A stretch of 64,000 bases of DNA, taken from assembly GCF_019856455.1 (NCBI RefSeq), contig NZ_CP082205.1:2170001-2234000 (forward strand), in the 5' to 3' direction. The notes below the pieces were generated by a model. The model was given only the letters and a program-made list of their open reading frames with translations. It had not been told where the DNA came from and made no database searches. Source of the stretch: Streptococcus suis. GTDB taxonomy: Bacteria; Bacillota; Bacilli; Lactobacillales; Streptococcaceae. Position 1 is the stretch's first letter; each line of letters begins with the position of its first letter. Of the stretch, positions 46,343-56,016 are shown in pieces. Both the position numbers and the translations under genes were made by a program.

Positions 46343-48562
46343 TTATTTCTTTTCAACCTTGTGGAATTTGAATTCGCCAAAGTTGTTTTCTTTTTTCTCT
46401 TTGTAGTCTCTTGGACGGCGAGGTTTGTCTGAACGCTCGCGTTTTTCTGGCTCCACATAACCTTCTGGTTTTGGAAGAAGAGCCTTCATAGAAGCGTCAA
46501 TACGTCCTTTATCATCAATCTTGATAACTTTGACATCAACAATATCGCCGATTTCAACTAGGTCTTCTGGTTTATTGACACGAGTCCAAGCCATTTCAGA
46601 AACGTGGACCAGGGCATCTGTCTTGTCGAAAAGGTTGACAAAGGCACCGAATTTCTCCAAACGAACCACTTTTGCTTGGAAGACCTCGTCCACTTTTGCC
46701 TCGCGAACAAGACCTGCGATGATTTCCTTGGTCCGCTCAATCGCATCGCGATCTGGTGAGAAGATAGCCACAAGACCGTCTTCGTCAATATCGATTTTCA
46801 CGCCAGTTTCTGCAATAATCTTATCGATGGTTTCGCCACCCTTACCGATGACAATCTTAATCTTATCCACATCAATCTTGATAGTGTCAATCTTCGGTGC
46901 AGTTGGTGCCAAGTCAGGACGAACTTCTGGGATAGTTGCTTCAATCACATCGAGGATTTCAAAGCGAGCTTTCTTAGCCTGTGCCAAGGCTTCTTCTAAG
47001 ATTTGCGGTGTGATACCGTCAATCTTGATGTCCATTTGAAGGGCTGTGATACCGTCACGAGTACCAGCTACCTTGAAGTCCATGTCGCCGAAGTGGTCCT
47101 CAAGACCTTGAATATCGGTCAAGACGGTATAATTGGTACCGTCTGAGATCAGACCCATGGCAATCCCTGCAACGGGTGCCTTGATTGGCACACCACCTGC
47201 CATGAGGGCAAGGGTACCAGCTGTGATAGAAGCCTGTGATGAAGAACCGTTTGACTCCAAGACTTCTGCCACCAAGCGGATAGCGTAAGGGAAGTCTTCC
47301 AAGCTAGGCAGAACTTGCTCGAGAGCACGCTCACCAAGGGCTCCGTGACCAATTTCACGACGACCAGGTGCTCCGTAACGACCTGTTGATCCCACTGAAT
47401 ATTGTGGGAAGTTGTAGTGGTGTAAGAAGCGTTTCTTATACTCATCATCCAAACCGTCGATGATTTGGGTTTCACCCATTGGTGCCAAGGTCAAGACAGA
47501 AAGGGCTTGCGTTTGACCACGGGTAAAGAGACCTGAACCGTGAACATTTGGCAAGAAATCTACTTCTGCATCCAATGGACGAATCTCATCCACACGGCGT
47601 CCATCTGGGCGGACCTTGTCTTCTGTAATCAAACGACGAACTTCTGCGTGCTCCATGAGCTCCAAGATTTCATGAACGTCACGCATGATGCGGTCGAATT
47701 CTTCGTGTTCAGCGTATTTTTCTTCGTAGGCTGCGATGACCGTCTCACGCACGGCATTGGTTGCATCTTCACGGGCCAACTTTTCTTCAACCTGCACCGC
47801 TTTTTTCAAATCGTCATTGTAAGCTGCAACAATCTCAGCCTGCAATTCTGGGTCCACTTGAAGGAGCTCCACATCTGCTTTTTCCTTGCCGACTGCTGCT
47901 ACAATTTGATTTTGGAAGTCAAGGAGTTCTTGAATGGCCGCATGACCTTTCAAGAGGGCTTCCAACATGATGTCTTCTGACAATTCTTTGGCACCAGACT
48001 CAACCATGTTGATGGCGTCCTTGTTACCAGCCACTGTCAAGTCCAGAAGGGACTCTTCCATTTGTGCCTTGTCAGGGTTGATGACGAGTTCACCATTGAC
48101 ATAGCCGACCTGTACCCCTGCGATTGGGCCGTTGAATGGGATGTCTGAGATTGCCAATGCCAATGAAGAACCAAACATAGCTGCCATTGGAGCAGAAGCA
48201 TCTGGATCGTAAGAAAGGACCGTGTTGATGACTTGGACTTCGTTGCGGAAGCCTTCCGCAAACATTGGACGAATCGGACGGTCAATCAAACGAGCTATCA
48301 AGGTCGCATCAGTTGACGGACGGCCTTCACGCTTCATCCAGCCACCTGGGAATTTCCCAGCAGCGTACATTTTCTCTTCATAGTTGACTTGGAGGGGGAA
48401 GAAATCTCCCGTCGCCATTTTTTTGGACATAACCGCCGCAGTCAAGACTGTGGAGTCACCATAGCGAACGACCACCGCACCGTTGGCTTGTTTGGCAACT
48501 TGACCTGTTTCAACGACCAATTTCTTGCCAGCAAAAACCGTTTCAAATACTTGTTTTGACAT
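46343..48562 (-). CDS. pnp: Polyribonucleotide nucleotidyltransferase
   Basis: 739 residues: two RNase PH domains ([52 protein letters not shown]), KH domain with [13 protein letters not shown]1 domain with [20 protein letters not shown], and a basic/acidic tail. 3'-5' phosphorolytic exoribonuclease. First gene of the pnp-cysE-GNAT-phosphorylase-cysS-mrnC run. Confidence 0.97.
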   Translation of the reverse strand: MSKQVFETVFAGKKLVVETGQVAKQANGAVVVRYGDSTVLTAAVMSKKMATGDFFPLQVNYEEKMYAAGKFPGGWMKREGRPSTDATLIARLIDRPIRPMFAEGFRNEVQVINTVLSYDPDASAPMAAMFGSSLALAISDIPFNGPIAGVQVGYVNGELVINPDKAQMEESLLDLTVAGNKDAINMVESGAKELSEDIMLEALLKGHAAIQELLDFQNQIVAAVGKEKADVELLQVDPELQAEIVAAYNDDLKKAVQVEEKLAREDATNAVRETVIAAYEEKYAEHEEFDRIMRDVHEILELMEHAEVRRLITEDKVRPDGRRVDEIRPLDAEVDFLPNVHGSGLFTRGQTQALSVLTLAPMGETQIIDGLDDEYKKRFLHHYNFPQYSVGSTGRYGAPGRREIGHGALGERALEQVLPSLEDFPYAIRLVAEVLESNGSSSQASITAGTLALMAGGVPIKAPVAGIAMGLISDGTNYTVLTDIQGLEDHFGDMDFKVAGTRDGITALQMDIKIDGITPQILEEALAQAKKARFEILDVIEATIPEVRPDLAPTAPKIDTIKIDVDKIKIVIGKGGETIDKIIAETGVKIDIDEDGLVAIFSPDRDAIERTKEIIAGLVREAKVDEVFQAKVVRLEKFGAFVNLFDKTDALVHVSEMAWTRVNKPEDLVEIGDIVDVKVIKIDDKGRIDASMKALLPKPEGYVEPEKRERSDKPRRPRDYKEKKENNFGEFKFHKVEKK

Positions 48563-48905
48563 GAATTGTCTCCTATTTTTTCTGAAGTTTTTCTTGCGTG
48601 TTTTCTACAAAAGACAATCAAACAGACTTGTTTCACTCTCTTTTGCACAAAACCACGCATACTTCTTATTTTATCATATTTGATGGAAAATGTGGGGAAT
48701 TGAGGAAGGAATTTCTGATAGAAACCGTGGAAAAACAAATAAAGAACTGCCCATCGTAAAACCGACTCTAAAATCAACTATCTATAAAATATGAAAAGTT
48801 GTAACCCATGTACTTCTCATCTTTTTACACCAATCAAAAACACCTAATTCCGACTTATTCTGAGGAATTTAGGTGTTTTATCATCATCTATACTGATTCC
48901 CAATT
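48563..48905. other. Gap between pnp and the peptide gene
   Basis: 343 bp without a recognisable gene. It should hold the pnp promoter at its left end (the minus strand around 48600-48680 is AT-rich, with no clear match). A long hairpin terminator at 48836-48879 closes the ABC-regulator-peptide operon. Confidence 0.6.
48836..48879 (-). terminator. Terminator of the exporter-regulator-peptide operon
   Basis: AAAAACACCTAATTCC (48836-48851) pairs with GGAATTTAGGTGTTTT (48864-48879), one mismatch or bulge. On the minus strand the T run follows, 27 bp past the peptide stop. Confidence 0.75.
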
Positions 48906-48980
48906 TTAACTTAGTATTACTGGTGGAATCTTATCTCCAAATAATATTACATATGTAAGCAATAATACACTAAATTTCAT
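48906..48980 (-). CDS. Candidate pheromone-like peptide precursor (24 residues)
   Basis: ATG at 48980 lies inside the last codons of the regulator gene (11-bp overlap, different frame). The peptide starts MKFSVLLLTYVILF: one positive residue and a hydrophobic secretion core. It continues with the polar-to-hydrophobic tail GDKIPPVILS. This is the size and layout of PapR, NprX or SHP precursors, whose C-terminal residues become the signal. The ribosome-binding site is weak (AAAGAAATTA), so translation may be coupled to the regulator. No named homologue is recalled. It is too short for usual gene callers. Confidence 0.55.
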   Translation of the reverse strand: MKFSVLLLTYVILFGDKIPPVILS

Positions 48981-49851
48981 TAATTTCTTTTTCGTCTTGC
49001 GACTCCTGTTCCAATAAATCTATAAGGAGTGACTGAGCTAAATTTTTTAAGAGCTCGTCGCCTTCTAAGTCATAAACAACTATTGATTTTTTGACCATAT
49101 CAATTGCTTCTGAAATAATGGAGCGTTTTGCTAATATGTTGGCTCTCATTAACAAAGTATTGCCTAACATAAATAAAGTATTTCGACTCTTTAATATTTC
49201 TAGTGATTCTGCATTATAAACCAAGGCTTTTTCAAAGTTGTTACACAGGTACAAAATTCTAGAATATCCGTATTGAAATAATACTTTCAACTCCCAATCA
49301 TTCGACTCATGATAGTGATGAATGAGACTTTCATATTGGTTCAATGATGTTGCATACTCTTCTAACTCCGAATATATTCCCGCAATGGCAATCCCAACTC
49401 GTAAAAATAGATTAGCATTTTCAACCAAAGTAGGCAGCAACCCTTCCAAAATCTCTAAAGCTTCATTTGACTTTTTGTATTTCCCAAATAACAATACCCC
49501 ATTAAGGTATTGTATATATGGCATTTGAATCGGAGATACAGAATCTTTTGAAATAAACTGCAAAAAATATTCCAATGTATCATACTCTCTTCGGTAAAGA
49601 ATGGACTTCAATTCATCCGTAAGAATCGATTCTTCTGTACTCTTCTTTAGTTGAAACAATTCCAATATCACACTAGAATCAATGTCTAATTTTTTGACAA
49701 GTTTAAAAAATAATTCGACTGATGGAGAAACCTCAGCTTTTTCAATTTTGCTAATAACTGCTTGAGCACAAATACCCTCAGACAGTTCTTTTTGACTAAA
49801 TCCTTTCTCCAAACGCGTCCGCTTAATAAGACTAGCAATTTTTTCTTTCAC
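48970..49851 (-). CDS. PlcR/Rgg-type (RNPP) transcriptional regulator with TPR-like domain
   Basis: 293 residues. N-terminal XRE helix-turn-helix (IASLIKRTRLEKGFSQKELS, AQAVISKIEKAEVSPSVELFF), then a helical repeat domain to the end (KSNEALEILEGLLPTLVENA, YATSLNQYESLIHHY, EKALVYNAESLEILKSR). The arrangement is that of RNPP quorum-sensing receptors that bind an imported short peptide. It lies 15 bp after the ABC exporter gene and overlaps the 24-residue peptide gene at its stop. Confidence 0.85.
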   Translation of the reverse strand: MKEKIASLIKRTRLEKGFSQKELSEGICAQAVISKIEKAEVSPSVELFFKLVKKLDIDSSVILELFQLKKSTEESILTDELKSILYRREYDTLEYFLQFISKDSVSPIQMPYIQYLNGVLLFGKYKKSNEALEILEGLLPTLVENANLFLRVGIAIAGIYSELEEYATSLNQYESLIHHYHESNDWELKVLFQYGYSRILYLCNNFEKALVYNAESLEILKSRNTLFMLGNTLLMRANILAKRSIISEAIDMVKKSIVVYDLEGDELLKNLAQSLLIDLLEQESQDEKEINEI

Positions 49852-49866
49852 AATTCACATTCCAAT

Positions 49867-51483
49867 TCATAGTATTTTCTCTATTGTACCACTATTCGGA
49901 TGAATTTCCCATATCTCATCGTATAGGCCAAGATCCGACTCTGAATAGTGATGAGCAACCTCAAAGATTGTAATTGGTAAATTGGCAAGTTTTTTACGAA
50001 TGAGGGCTGAGGATTGTTTATCAATTGCCGATGTCCCCTCATCAACTAACAAGATTTTCTTATTATGAAGGAGGGCTCTGGCAATCTCAATACGTTGTTT
50101 TTGTCCTCCTGATAACTGCGCCCCATTTTCACCATAATATTTCTCTAAACAATCTTCACCCAGCTCTTCTACCAACCCCAGCTCTGAAAGCAAGGTTAAC
50201 AACTCCTCCTCACGAACTGATTCAAGTGCCATTAGGAGATTCTCTTTTAAGTTTGCCTCAAAATAGTAGGGCGATTGTTGGATTCTTGCCATTTGATTGC
50301 TAGGATTACTTATTTTTTTCTGATGATTTAATACAGATATTTCCCCTTCCAACGGTTGCAGTACACCCTGTATGCTATCTAGCAAGGTCGTCTTTCCACT
50401 TCCTGAAGCTCCTCTAATCAGCACTTTACGACCATATGGGACTGTAGCATTAAAATTTTTGATAATTGCTGTTCCATGTCCAATGGCTACTCCTGAAAAA
50501 TGAATCTCAGGCTTCAATATTGATTCATCAATATGATTTTCAAACACTTCCTGTTGCTGAGAATCCTGTAACATTTTCTCTAATTTTTTTCGAGTTGGCT
50601 CCGTTGATTGTATCATTCGTAAATAGTTCGAAACATTTCTAAATGGATAGATAACACGGTCACTGGCTAAAAATAAAGCGATAACAATACTAGCATCTAG
50701 TTTCCCTTGGGTTACAAATACTAGAGCTACAGTTATTGGAACAATATAACTTAACCACGACAGCATGGAAGAAACAAGATTAACTATGCTGTGTTTATTA
50801 TTTAATGCCTCATTACTATTTTCTAAGTCATTGACAACTGTCTCAGCCATCCCTAAAAACTTACGATTCGCACCATATGTCCATAGAACCGAAAAACCTT
50901 GAAAAATATCTTTTATGCTACGAATAAATTTCTCATTCGACTTAGTAAAATTCTCTGTTGCAGTTCCTAGATATTTGCTAAATAGTATTGCTGGCAACAT
51001 TGGAAGAAATGAGAAAATAATAAATAATACAGAAATTGCAGGACTTAGATAGACAAGATATATCAATGAAACCGCCCCTAAAAGACTGTAGTATAAGCAA
51101 TCAAAAAGAACGGAAAAATATTTATCTTCTACTAATTTTAAATCTACTGTTAATACCGCAAGAGACCCTGTAACATCTAATGCATTCTCCTTATTTCCAA
51201 GATAGTTTAACAGTTCCATCTTATACCTTTTATGCAGATTTTTTAGTAAGTCGTTTTTTATTATTGAAACAAATAAATCTGATAATTGAATCAATAAATA
51301 GAACAATATACTGCAACCGGCGAATAGTAAAACATCTTTTACAGTTGATTCCGAGCTAAATTGACTAACTCTCGAAATAACCTGAGACATAATAATCCCG
51401 TCAAAGCTTGCTCCTATCAATGCAAGCAAGAGTAAGCATATTTTAAACTTAGGCAATATTCTCCATACCTGTTTTAATTTCAT
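49867..51483 (-). CDS. Half-size ABC exporter (fused membrane and ATPase domain)
   Basis: 538 residues: about six transmembrane helices in the first 300 (ICLLLLALIGASFDGIIMSQ, LLFAGCSILFYLLIQL, LLGAVSLIYLVYLSP, IVPITVALVFV), then an ABC domain with [42 protein letters not shown]. No C39 peptidase domain. ATG at 51483 has GGAGAACGGGTT upstream; starts 10 or 16 codons earlier lack one. A homodimer could export a peptide, perhaps the product of the 24-residue gene. Its own SigA promoter lies at 51588-51616. Confidence 0.85.
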   Translation of the reverse strand: MKLKQVWRILPKFKICLLLLALIGASFDGIIMSQVISRVSQFSSESTVKDVLLFAGCSILFYLLIQLSDLFVSIIKNDLLKNLHKRYKMELLNYLGNKENALDVTGSLAVLTVDLKLVEDKYFSVLFDCLYYSLLGAVSLIYLVYLSPAISVLFIIFSFLPMLPAILFSKYLGTATENFTKSNEKFIRSIKDIFQGFSVLWTYGANRKFLGMAETVVNDLENSNEALNNKHSIVNLVSSMLSWLSYIVPITVALVFVTQGKLDASIVIALFLASDRVIYPFRNVSNYLRMIQSTEPTRKKLEKMLQDSQQQEVFENHIDESILKPEIHFSGVAIGHGTAIIKNFNATVPYGRKVLIRGASGSGKTTLLDSIQGVLQPLEGEISVLNHQKKISNPSNQMARIQQSPYYFEANLKENLLMALESVREEELLTLLSELGLVEELGEDCLEKYYGENGAQLSGGQKQRIEIARALLHNKKILLVDEGTSAIDKQSSALIRKKLANLPITIFEVAHHYSESDLGLYDEIWEIHPNSGTIEKIL

Positions 51484-51587
51484 AACCCGTTCTCCATTTT
51501 CTAAAGATTTCATCAAGTAAATATAAAGCAAACTCTGAGGGTGCTGTTTGTATGCCTTGCTTATATTTGACGTATCTATATAAGACG

Positions 51588-51616
51588 AGTATAAAATACT
51601 TTTTTAAAAAAATCAA
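51588..51616 (-). promoter_or_regulatory. Promoter and possible operator of the exporter-regulator-peptide operon
   Basis: Minus strand TTGATT (51611-51616) and TATACT (51588-51593) with a 17-bp spacer. The -10 is embedded in the inverted repeat AGTAT-TTT-ATACT (51588-51600), a candidate operator for the adjacent regulator. Confidence 0.6.
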
Positions 51617-52172
51617 TCATTTTATTATATTTTATATAATTTTTTTGTTATTTATAAACATTATTTTGATTTGATGTTCAAAAACATGGACTTTTAGCCC
51701 AAAATCTCTATCCACTATCAAAGATTCATATTGCGCTTGAATAAGACAAACAAAAAGAACCTGAAATCAGGTTCTATCTGAATTGTTGAAACGAACTAGT
51801 TCGTTTCATTTCCAGCCTCCAACAGACTGTTGGAGCGAGCTAAAAGTCTGGCATTCAGCTTGTATGCTAAAGCACACTGCGATGAATTCCTATTTTTGCT
51901 GGACTTTCTTAACGCTCTAACATCTTGATTAGTCGAACACAGCCTAAAAACTCGGAAAAAAGAGAATGGAAAAATAAAGAAGAAGCTGGGACAAAAGTCC
52001 TGGCCTCTCTCTGAATTGAACTCGAACGAAAATCCTAGTGAAAAAGATAGATTGCCTTGCGACAAGTCGCTGTGACAATCTCCTTTTCGCTTTTGAGTTT
52101 CAAGGCTCAAACCTTTTACAGTCCACTGGACTGTAAAACTCATACGGATTTTTTTGCGTTCTCGTATCTTGA
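51617..52172. other. Hairpin-rich intergenic region
   Basis: About 555 bp without a credible gene. Perfect palindromes: GAAACGAACTAGTTCGTTTC (51788-51807), CTCCAACAG-A-CTGTTGGAG (51817-51835) and 12-bp arms TTTTACAGTCCA / TGGACTGTAAAA (52114-52138), plus GGGACAAAAGTCC near 51991. The frame at 51796-52143 is only a by-product of these palindromes. The left end is very AT-rich (51600-51700). Confidence 0.6.
51756..51775 (-). terminator. Terminator downstream of rpsO region
   Basis: AGAACCTGA-AA-TCAGGTTCT with AAAAA on its left, so a T run follows on the minus strand. Confidence 0.7.
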
Positions 52173-52442
52173 TTAACGACGGAGTCCGAGTGAGTGAATC
52201 AATTCACGGTAACGGTTTACGTCTGTGCGGCGTAGGTATGCCAACAAGTTACGACGGCGACCGATTTTTTTCATCAAACCACGGTAAGTTGCGTGGTCTT
52301 TTTTGTGTTGTTTGATGTGGTCGTTAAGGTGGTTGATTTCCCAAGTAAGTACTGCTACTTGTACTTCAACTGAACCTGTGTCGCCTTCATGACGAGCATA
52401 TTGTGCCATGATTTCATTTTTTTTCTCTTTTGAGATTGCCAT
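52173..52442 (-). CDS. rpsO: 30S ribosomal protein S15
   Basis: 89 residues; [40 protein letters not shown] core, [18 protein letters not shown] and [16 protein letters not shown] at 52442 with AAGGAGAACATATC upstream; the longer open frame upstream is leader sequence. Confidence 0.97.
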   Translation of the reverse strand: MAISKEKKNEIMAQYARHEGDTGSVEVQVAVLTWEINHLNDHIKQHKKDHATYRGLMKKIGRRRNLLAYLRRTDVNRYRELIHSLGLRR

Positions 52443-52479
52443 GATATGTTCTCCTTTGTATTTGAGCCTAATCCGAGTG

Positions 52480-52496
52480 ACAGGTTGGCGACCTGT
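52480..52496 (-). promoter_or_regulatory. Hairpin in the rpsO leader
   Basis: Minus strand ACAGGT-CGCCA-ACCTGT, 38 bp before the rpsO start. S15 represses its own mRNA through leader structures in several bacteria; this stem is a candidate, not a confirmed match. Confidence 0.35.
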
Positions 52497-52645
52497 AACC
52501 AAGAAAAAGCTAGATTTGTCCTTTTGGACCTCATTTATTCTATCAAGGATTGTCTTTTTTGTCAACTGATTTGAAGACTAGCTGAGTAGCTCTGCTATTT
52601 TCAAAAAAAGCCAGCCGAAGCTAACTTTCTGCTTGTATATCACAT

Positions 52646-53923
52646 TTACTCTGCCTTTTCTGCTTTTGGCAAGATGAGGTTGAGGATAATACCTACAATG
52701 GCTGAGAGGGCTGTTCCTGAGAGGGTAATGGCACCGATGTTGAGAACTGCTCCACCAAGACCCAATACCAGCATTGAGCTTGCAATAATCAGGTTGCGGA
52801 CTTGACCGAAGTCAACACGGCTTTCAATCAAAACTTTCAAACCGTTTGAGGCGATAACACCGTAGAGCAAGATAGACATACCACCGAGTACAGCACTTGG
52901 AATGGTTGAGATAAGGGCTGTAAATTTACCCAAGAATGAGAAGGCAATGGCAATCAAGGCTGCATTACGGATAACGGATACTGATGCGATGCGGGTCATG
53001 CCGATAACCCCTGTGTTTTCACCGTAGGTCGTGTTAGCAGGTCCACCGATAAAGGCTGATACGGCAGTCGCCACACCATCACCAATCAAGGTACGGCTGA
53101 GACCTGGATCTTTCAAGAACTGGCGGCCACAGATTTGACTGAGAACCGTGTGGTCTCCGATATGCTCAGCTACTGTTACAACAGCAATTGGTAAGATAGC
53201 AATCATTTCTGGACCGAAGTAGAAATTGTAGGCCTTGAAGACACCTGTTTCAAATGGTAGGTAGAAACCTGGCAATTCAAACCAAGCTGCTTCCAGAACA
53301 AGTGTGAAGTCAACCAAACCAAGACAGAGGGCAATCACGTAACCACCGATGATGGCAATCAAGAATGGAACAATCTTGGCGAAGCCTTTCCCTTTGGTAT
53401 TGACAAAAGCAGCAATCAAGAAGGTTGCGATCGCCACAACGACGTTTTTCCAGTCACCGTCTGCGACAAAGCCTGCCGAAGTCACGGCAGAGTTGGCAAG
53501 ACCCAGACCAATAACGATAATCATAGGGCCGATAACAATCGGTGGCAAGAGGGTATCAATCCACTTAGTACCGATAACTTTGACCAGAGCCGCAGTCAAG
53601 ACGTAAATCAAGCCGACGAAGAGAATACCTGTCTGCGCAGCTGATACATCACCGCCCATTTCTTTGATGGCAAGCGCCATAGCAGAAATGTAGGCAAAGG
53701 ATGAACCCAAGTAAACTGGAACTTTAAACTGGGTTGCCACTTGGTAAATCAAGGTTCCGACACCTGATGCAAAGAGAGCCACGGAAACTGGCATACCGAG
53801 AATCAGTGGCACCAAGATTGTCGCTCCGAACATGGCGAACACGTGCTGGAAACTCAACAAAATCCCTTGAAGCGGTGCTGGTTTCTCATGGACATCAAAC
53901 AAAAGATTGGCTTTTGTACTCAT
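52646..53923 (-). CDS. uraA: Uracil permease (UraA/PyrP, NCS2 family)
   Basis: 425 residues with about 12 hydrophobic segments. NCS2 features: SFQHVFAMFGATILVPLILG, GSSFAYISAM, the VTVAEHIGDHTVLSQICG segment with the substrate-binding Glu and His, and GGPANTTYGENTGVIGMTRI. The AEHIGDH and NTTYGENTG motifs favour uracil over xanthine. GGGAGATTT precedes the ATG at 53923. Controlled by a PyrR-type leader, consistent with pyrimidine uptake. Confidence 0.93.
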   Translation of the reverse strand: MSTKANLLFDVHEKPAPLQGILLSFQHVFAMFGATILVPLILGMPVSVALFASGVGTLIYQVATQFKVPVYLGSSFAYISAMALAIKEMGGDVSAAQTGILFVGLIYVLTAALVKVIGTKWIDTLLPPIVIGPMIIVIGLGLANSAVTSAGFVADGDWKNVVVAIATFLIAAFVNTKGKGFAKIVPFLIAIIGGYVIALCLGLVDFTLVLEAAWFELPGFYLPFETGVFKAYNFYFGPEMIAILPIAVVTVAEHIGDHTVLSQICGRQFLKDPGLSRTLIGDGVATAVSAFIGGPANTTYGENTGVIGMTRIASVSVIRNAALIAIAFSFLGKFTALISTIPSAVLGGMSILLYGVIASNGLKVLIESRVDFGQVRNLIIASSMLVLGLGGAVLNIGAITLSGTALSAIVGIILNLILPKAEKAE

Positions 53924-53934
53924 AAATCTCCCAT

Positions 53935-54029
53935 TCTGGGTACACAAAAAAGACCCAGACTTTCTAAATATACATAGTCATAGGCCCTTAATAATTTTTC
54001 CTGTTGTCTTTCTCACCTCACGGGATGAG
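53935..54029 (-). promoter_or_regulatory. PyrR-type attenuation leader of uraA
   Basis: Minus strand CTCA-TCCCGTGAGG-TGAG (54012-54029) fits the PyrR-binding hairpin (UCC-NGNGAGG loop). Downstream TCTGGGT (53953-53959) pairs with ACCCAGA (53935-53941), and a TTTTTT run follows GGGTC, giving a terminator/antiterminator layout. UMP-bound PyrR would reduce expression. Fold by eye. Confidence 0.7.
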
Positions 54030-54051
54030 TTTAAAAACCTACGCTTTTGGT

Positions 54052-54081
54052 ATTGTAACACAAAAGTTCGGATTTTGGCAA
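54052..54081 (-). promoter_or_regulatory. SigA promoter of uraA
   Basis: Minus strand TTGCCA (54076-54081) and TACAAT (54052-54057), 18-bp spacer, just upstream of the PyrR leader. Confidence 0.6.
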
Positions 54082-54120
54082 GGAATTTTTTTCTGATATA
54101 TACTAAAAGTTTGAAAAAAA

Positions 54121-56016
54121 TCAAATGTTTTTCGTACTTTCAATAAATTCCTTAACTAACGTTAAAATCTTGTCCTCATGCCCCCTGATTACCTCACCAT
54201 TCCAATTGTCATCCGAATTTCCAGTAAGTTTAGCCATCCATTGCAGTTTTAGACTTTGGTTCCCAAATATCTTTTCCCATTGGCTATACTTGGCCTGAGG
54301 TCTAGAGTTCCCAAACTTCGAATTTTGACTGTCCGTGATAATACAAAGGTTTCCGAAAGAATGAAGCAGACTATCAGACATTCTTAACATCCCACTATCT
54401 TCAAAATTTGGATTCTGAGGATACCAATGTTCAACGGAACGACGATAAGTAAATCTAAAATTCCTTGAATCAAAAAAGTACTCCTGTAGATTATTTTGAT
54501 TTTTCCATAAGACATAATCAATAAAATTGAAAGCATAGATAGGCATATTAGGGTAGCGTCTAAATTCTTGACCATCTTCTGTAAATAACCGGTCATCAGC
54601 ATATCGAACTGCCAACGCTTCGAGAAAAATTACAAACTGGTGTCCAAATACTTCATCTTGCAAATGCTCAACATTCTCGAATAGATAGACCAAAGTCTCA
54701 TATAGCCAACGACTATCTCGATTTGATGTAAAGGTCACTGCAAACATAGACTGGAGCATAATAATGGTATCATTCACTGCTTTATCTGGAAAAGTATTAT
54801 TCTCGAAATGTTCTTCTACAAAGTAATCTGTATTTTTCCGATTGTCTCTTTGATACTCATAGTAAGTACCTTTGCTAAGAAACCAGTCGTTTTTTGACCG
54901 CCTTGATGTATCTTCGCTTGCGTTTCTAATGACATAGTTATCAAATAGGTGTCTGATGCTTAATAAAGTTTCCGAGAAGTAAATGACCCAATCCCTTCCT
55001 TTTTCACTTACCATAAAAACATCAAGTAGTTTCTTATCATCTAATTGAACATCTTGTGGGGGAATATTTTCAATAATAGAAACAGTATACAAGAGTAGTG
55101 TTTCAAAGTTAATAACGGTTGTATATTTTCCAATCTCTTTGTCGTCTACGATGTCATCAAATACCAATGAACTTGAATCTTCTAGGGTATCTAATATACT
55201 TTTTTTTGAACTATTTGTGTTATCAATAAATCGATAGATATTGGCTAATTTATAATTTGAAAAATGCCAACCAAAAATGTTTTCTCTTTCTTTAAACGTT
55301 TCCTTTCTTTTCTTTCTCATTTGAAATGATTTAACTACCGGCTTCTCGAAGTCTGCACAGGCATCCCAGATTTTAGCAAACTTAGCAGCTTCTTCATCAT
55401 CAAGCTTCGCCATCAACTGAGCCTTAATAATTTCATGAGATTCCAATTGCTCCCCTCTTGAATTAAACCGCTCAAAATAAAGATTCAAATCTAAGTCAGT
55501 AGGTAGCATATTTCTAAAAATAATAACGTGTTGAAAGAGGTACTCAGCATATACTGTCACTTCCATTTTAAACTGTTCGGACAGAATTTTATTGAGTGCT
55601 AATTTTGTGTTTTGGTAACCTCTAATAATCTCATCCATATTCTCAAATTCAGCACTGCTATTCTCAAATAACTGCTGCAAAGAAGCATTGGACTGCTTAC
55701 GCGCTTCAAAATTTAAGAGCTTCAAGTCAGGGAACTGAATGTGATACTCATTTCTCAAAACCAATGCCAACAAAGTCAAAGCTGTTGTTCTCTGTTGTCC
55801 ATCAATAATGTGGTACATATTTCCTTTTTGATGAACAACCAGTGTTCCGATATAATAATCAGGACGATTTTCACGTTCGTTGTAGGCATCTGCTATGTCA
55901 ATAAGCAATTGCTCAATCTCATCATATGTCCATGAAAAATTTCGCTGATAAAGAGGAACAATGTATTCATCTTCAGTCAGAAGTTTTGTAACTGTCAAAG
56001 TAGCTGTCTTAGTCAT
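54121..56016 (-). CDS. DUF262 protein with HNH-like (DUF1524) C-terminus, GmrSD-type
   Basis: 631 residues. DUF262 motifs: IVPLYQRNFSW at 19-29 and IDGQQRTTALTLLAL at 71-85, a ParB/DGQQR NTPase-like fold. The C-terminal HNH-like DUF1524 part has YRRSVEHWYPQNPNF near 525-540 and LHSFGNLCIITDSQNSKFGN near 550-570. Proteins of this build form GmrSD-type modification-dependent restriction systems that cut glucosylated or otherwise modified phage DNA. Its start overlaps the second DUF262 gene (ATGA), suggesting a two-subunit system. Confidence 0.85.
   Translation of the reverse strand: MTKTATLTVTKLLTEDEYIVPLYQRNFSWTYDEIEQLLIDIADAYNERENRPDYYIGTLVVHQKGNMYHIIDGQQRTTALTLLALVLRNEYHIQFPDLKLLNFEARKQSNASLQQLFENSSAEFENMDEIIRGYQNTKLALNKILSEQFKMEVTVYAEYLFQHVIIFRNMLPTDLDLNLYFERFNSRGEQLESHEIIKAQLMAKLDDEEAAKFAKIWDACADFEKPVVKSFQMRKKRKETFKERENIFGWHFSNYKLANIYRFIDNTNSSKKSILDTLEDSSSLVFDDIVDDKEIGKYTTVINFETLLLYTVSIIENIPPQDVQLDDKKLLDVFMVSEKGRDWVIYFSETLLSIRHLFDNYVIRNASEDTSRRSKNDWFLSKGTYYEYQRDNRKNTDYFVEEHFENNTFPDKAVNDTIIMLQSMFAVTFTSNRDSRWLYETLVYLFENVEHLQDEVFGHQFVIFLEALAVRYADDRLFTEDGQEFRRYPNMPIYAFNFIDYVLWKNQNNLQEYFFDSRNFRFTYRRSVEHWYPQNPNFEDSGMLRMSDSLLHSFGNLCIITDSQNSKFGNSRPQAKYSQWEKIFGNQSLKLQWMAKLTGNSDDNWNGEVIRGHEDKILTLVKEFIESTKNI

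Noticed and set aside
51576-51620. 14-residue ORF MIDFFKKVFYTRLI upstream of the exporter as pheromone
   Set aside because: It spans the -35 and -10 of the operon promoter and has no ribosome-binding site, so it is unlikely to be transcribed.
51796-52143. 115-codon ORF between rpsO and exporter
   Set aside because: Consists of palindromic repeat sequence, no ribosome-binding site, composition unlike protein.
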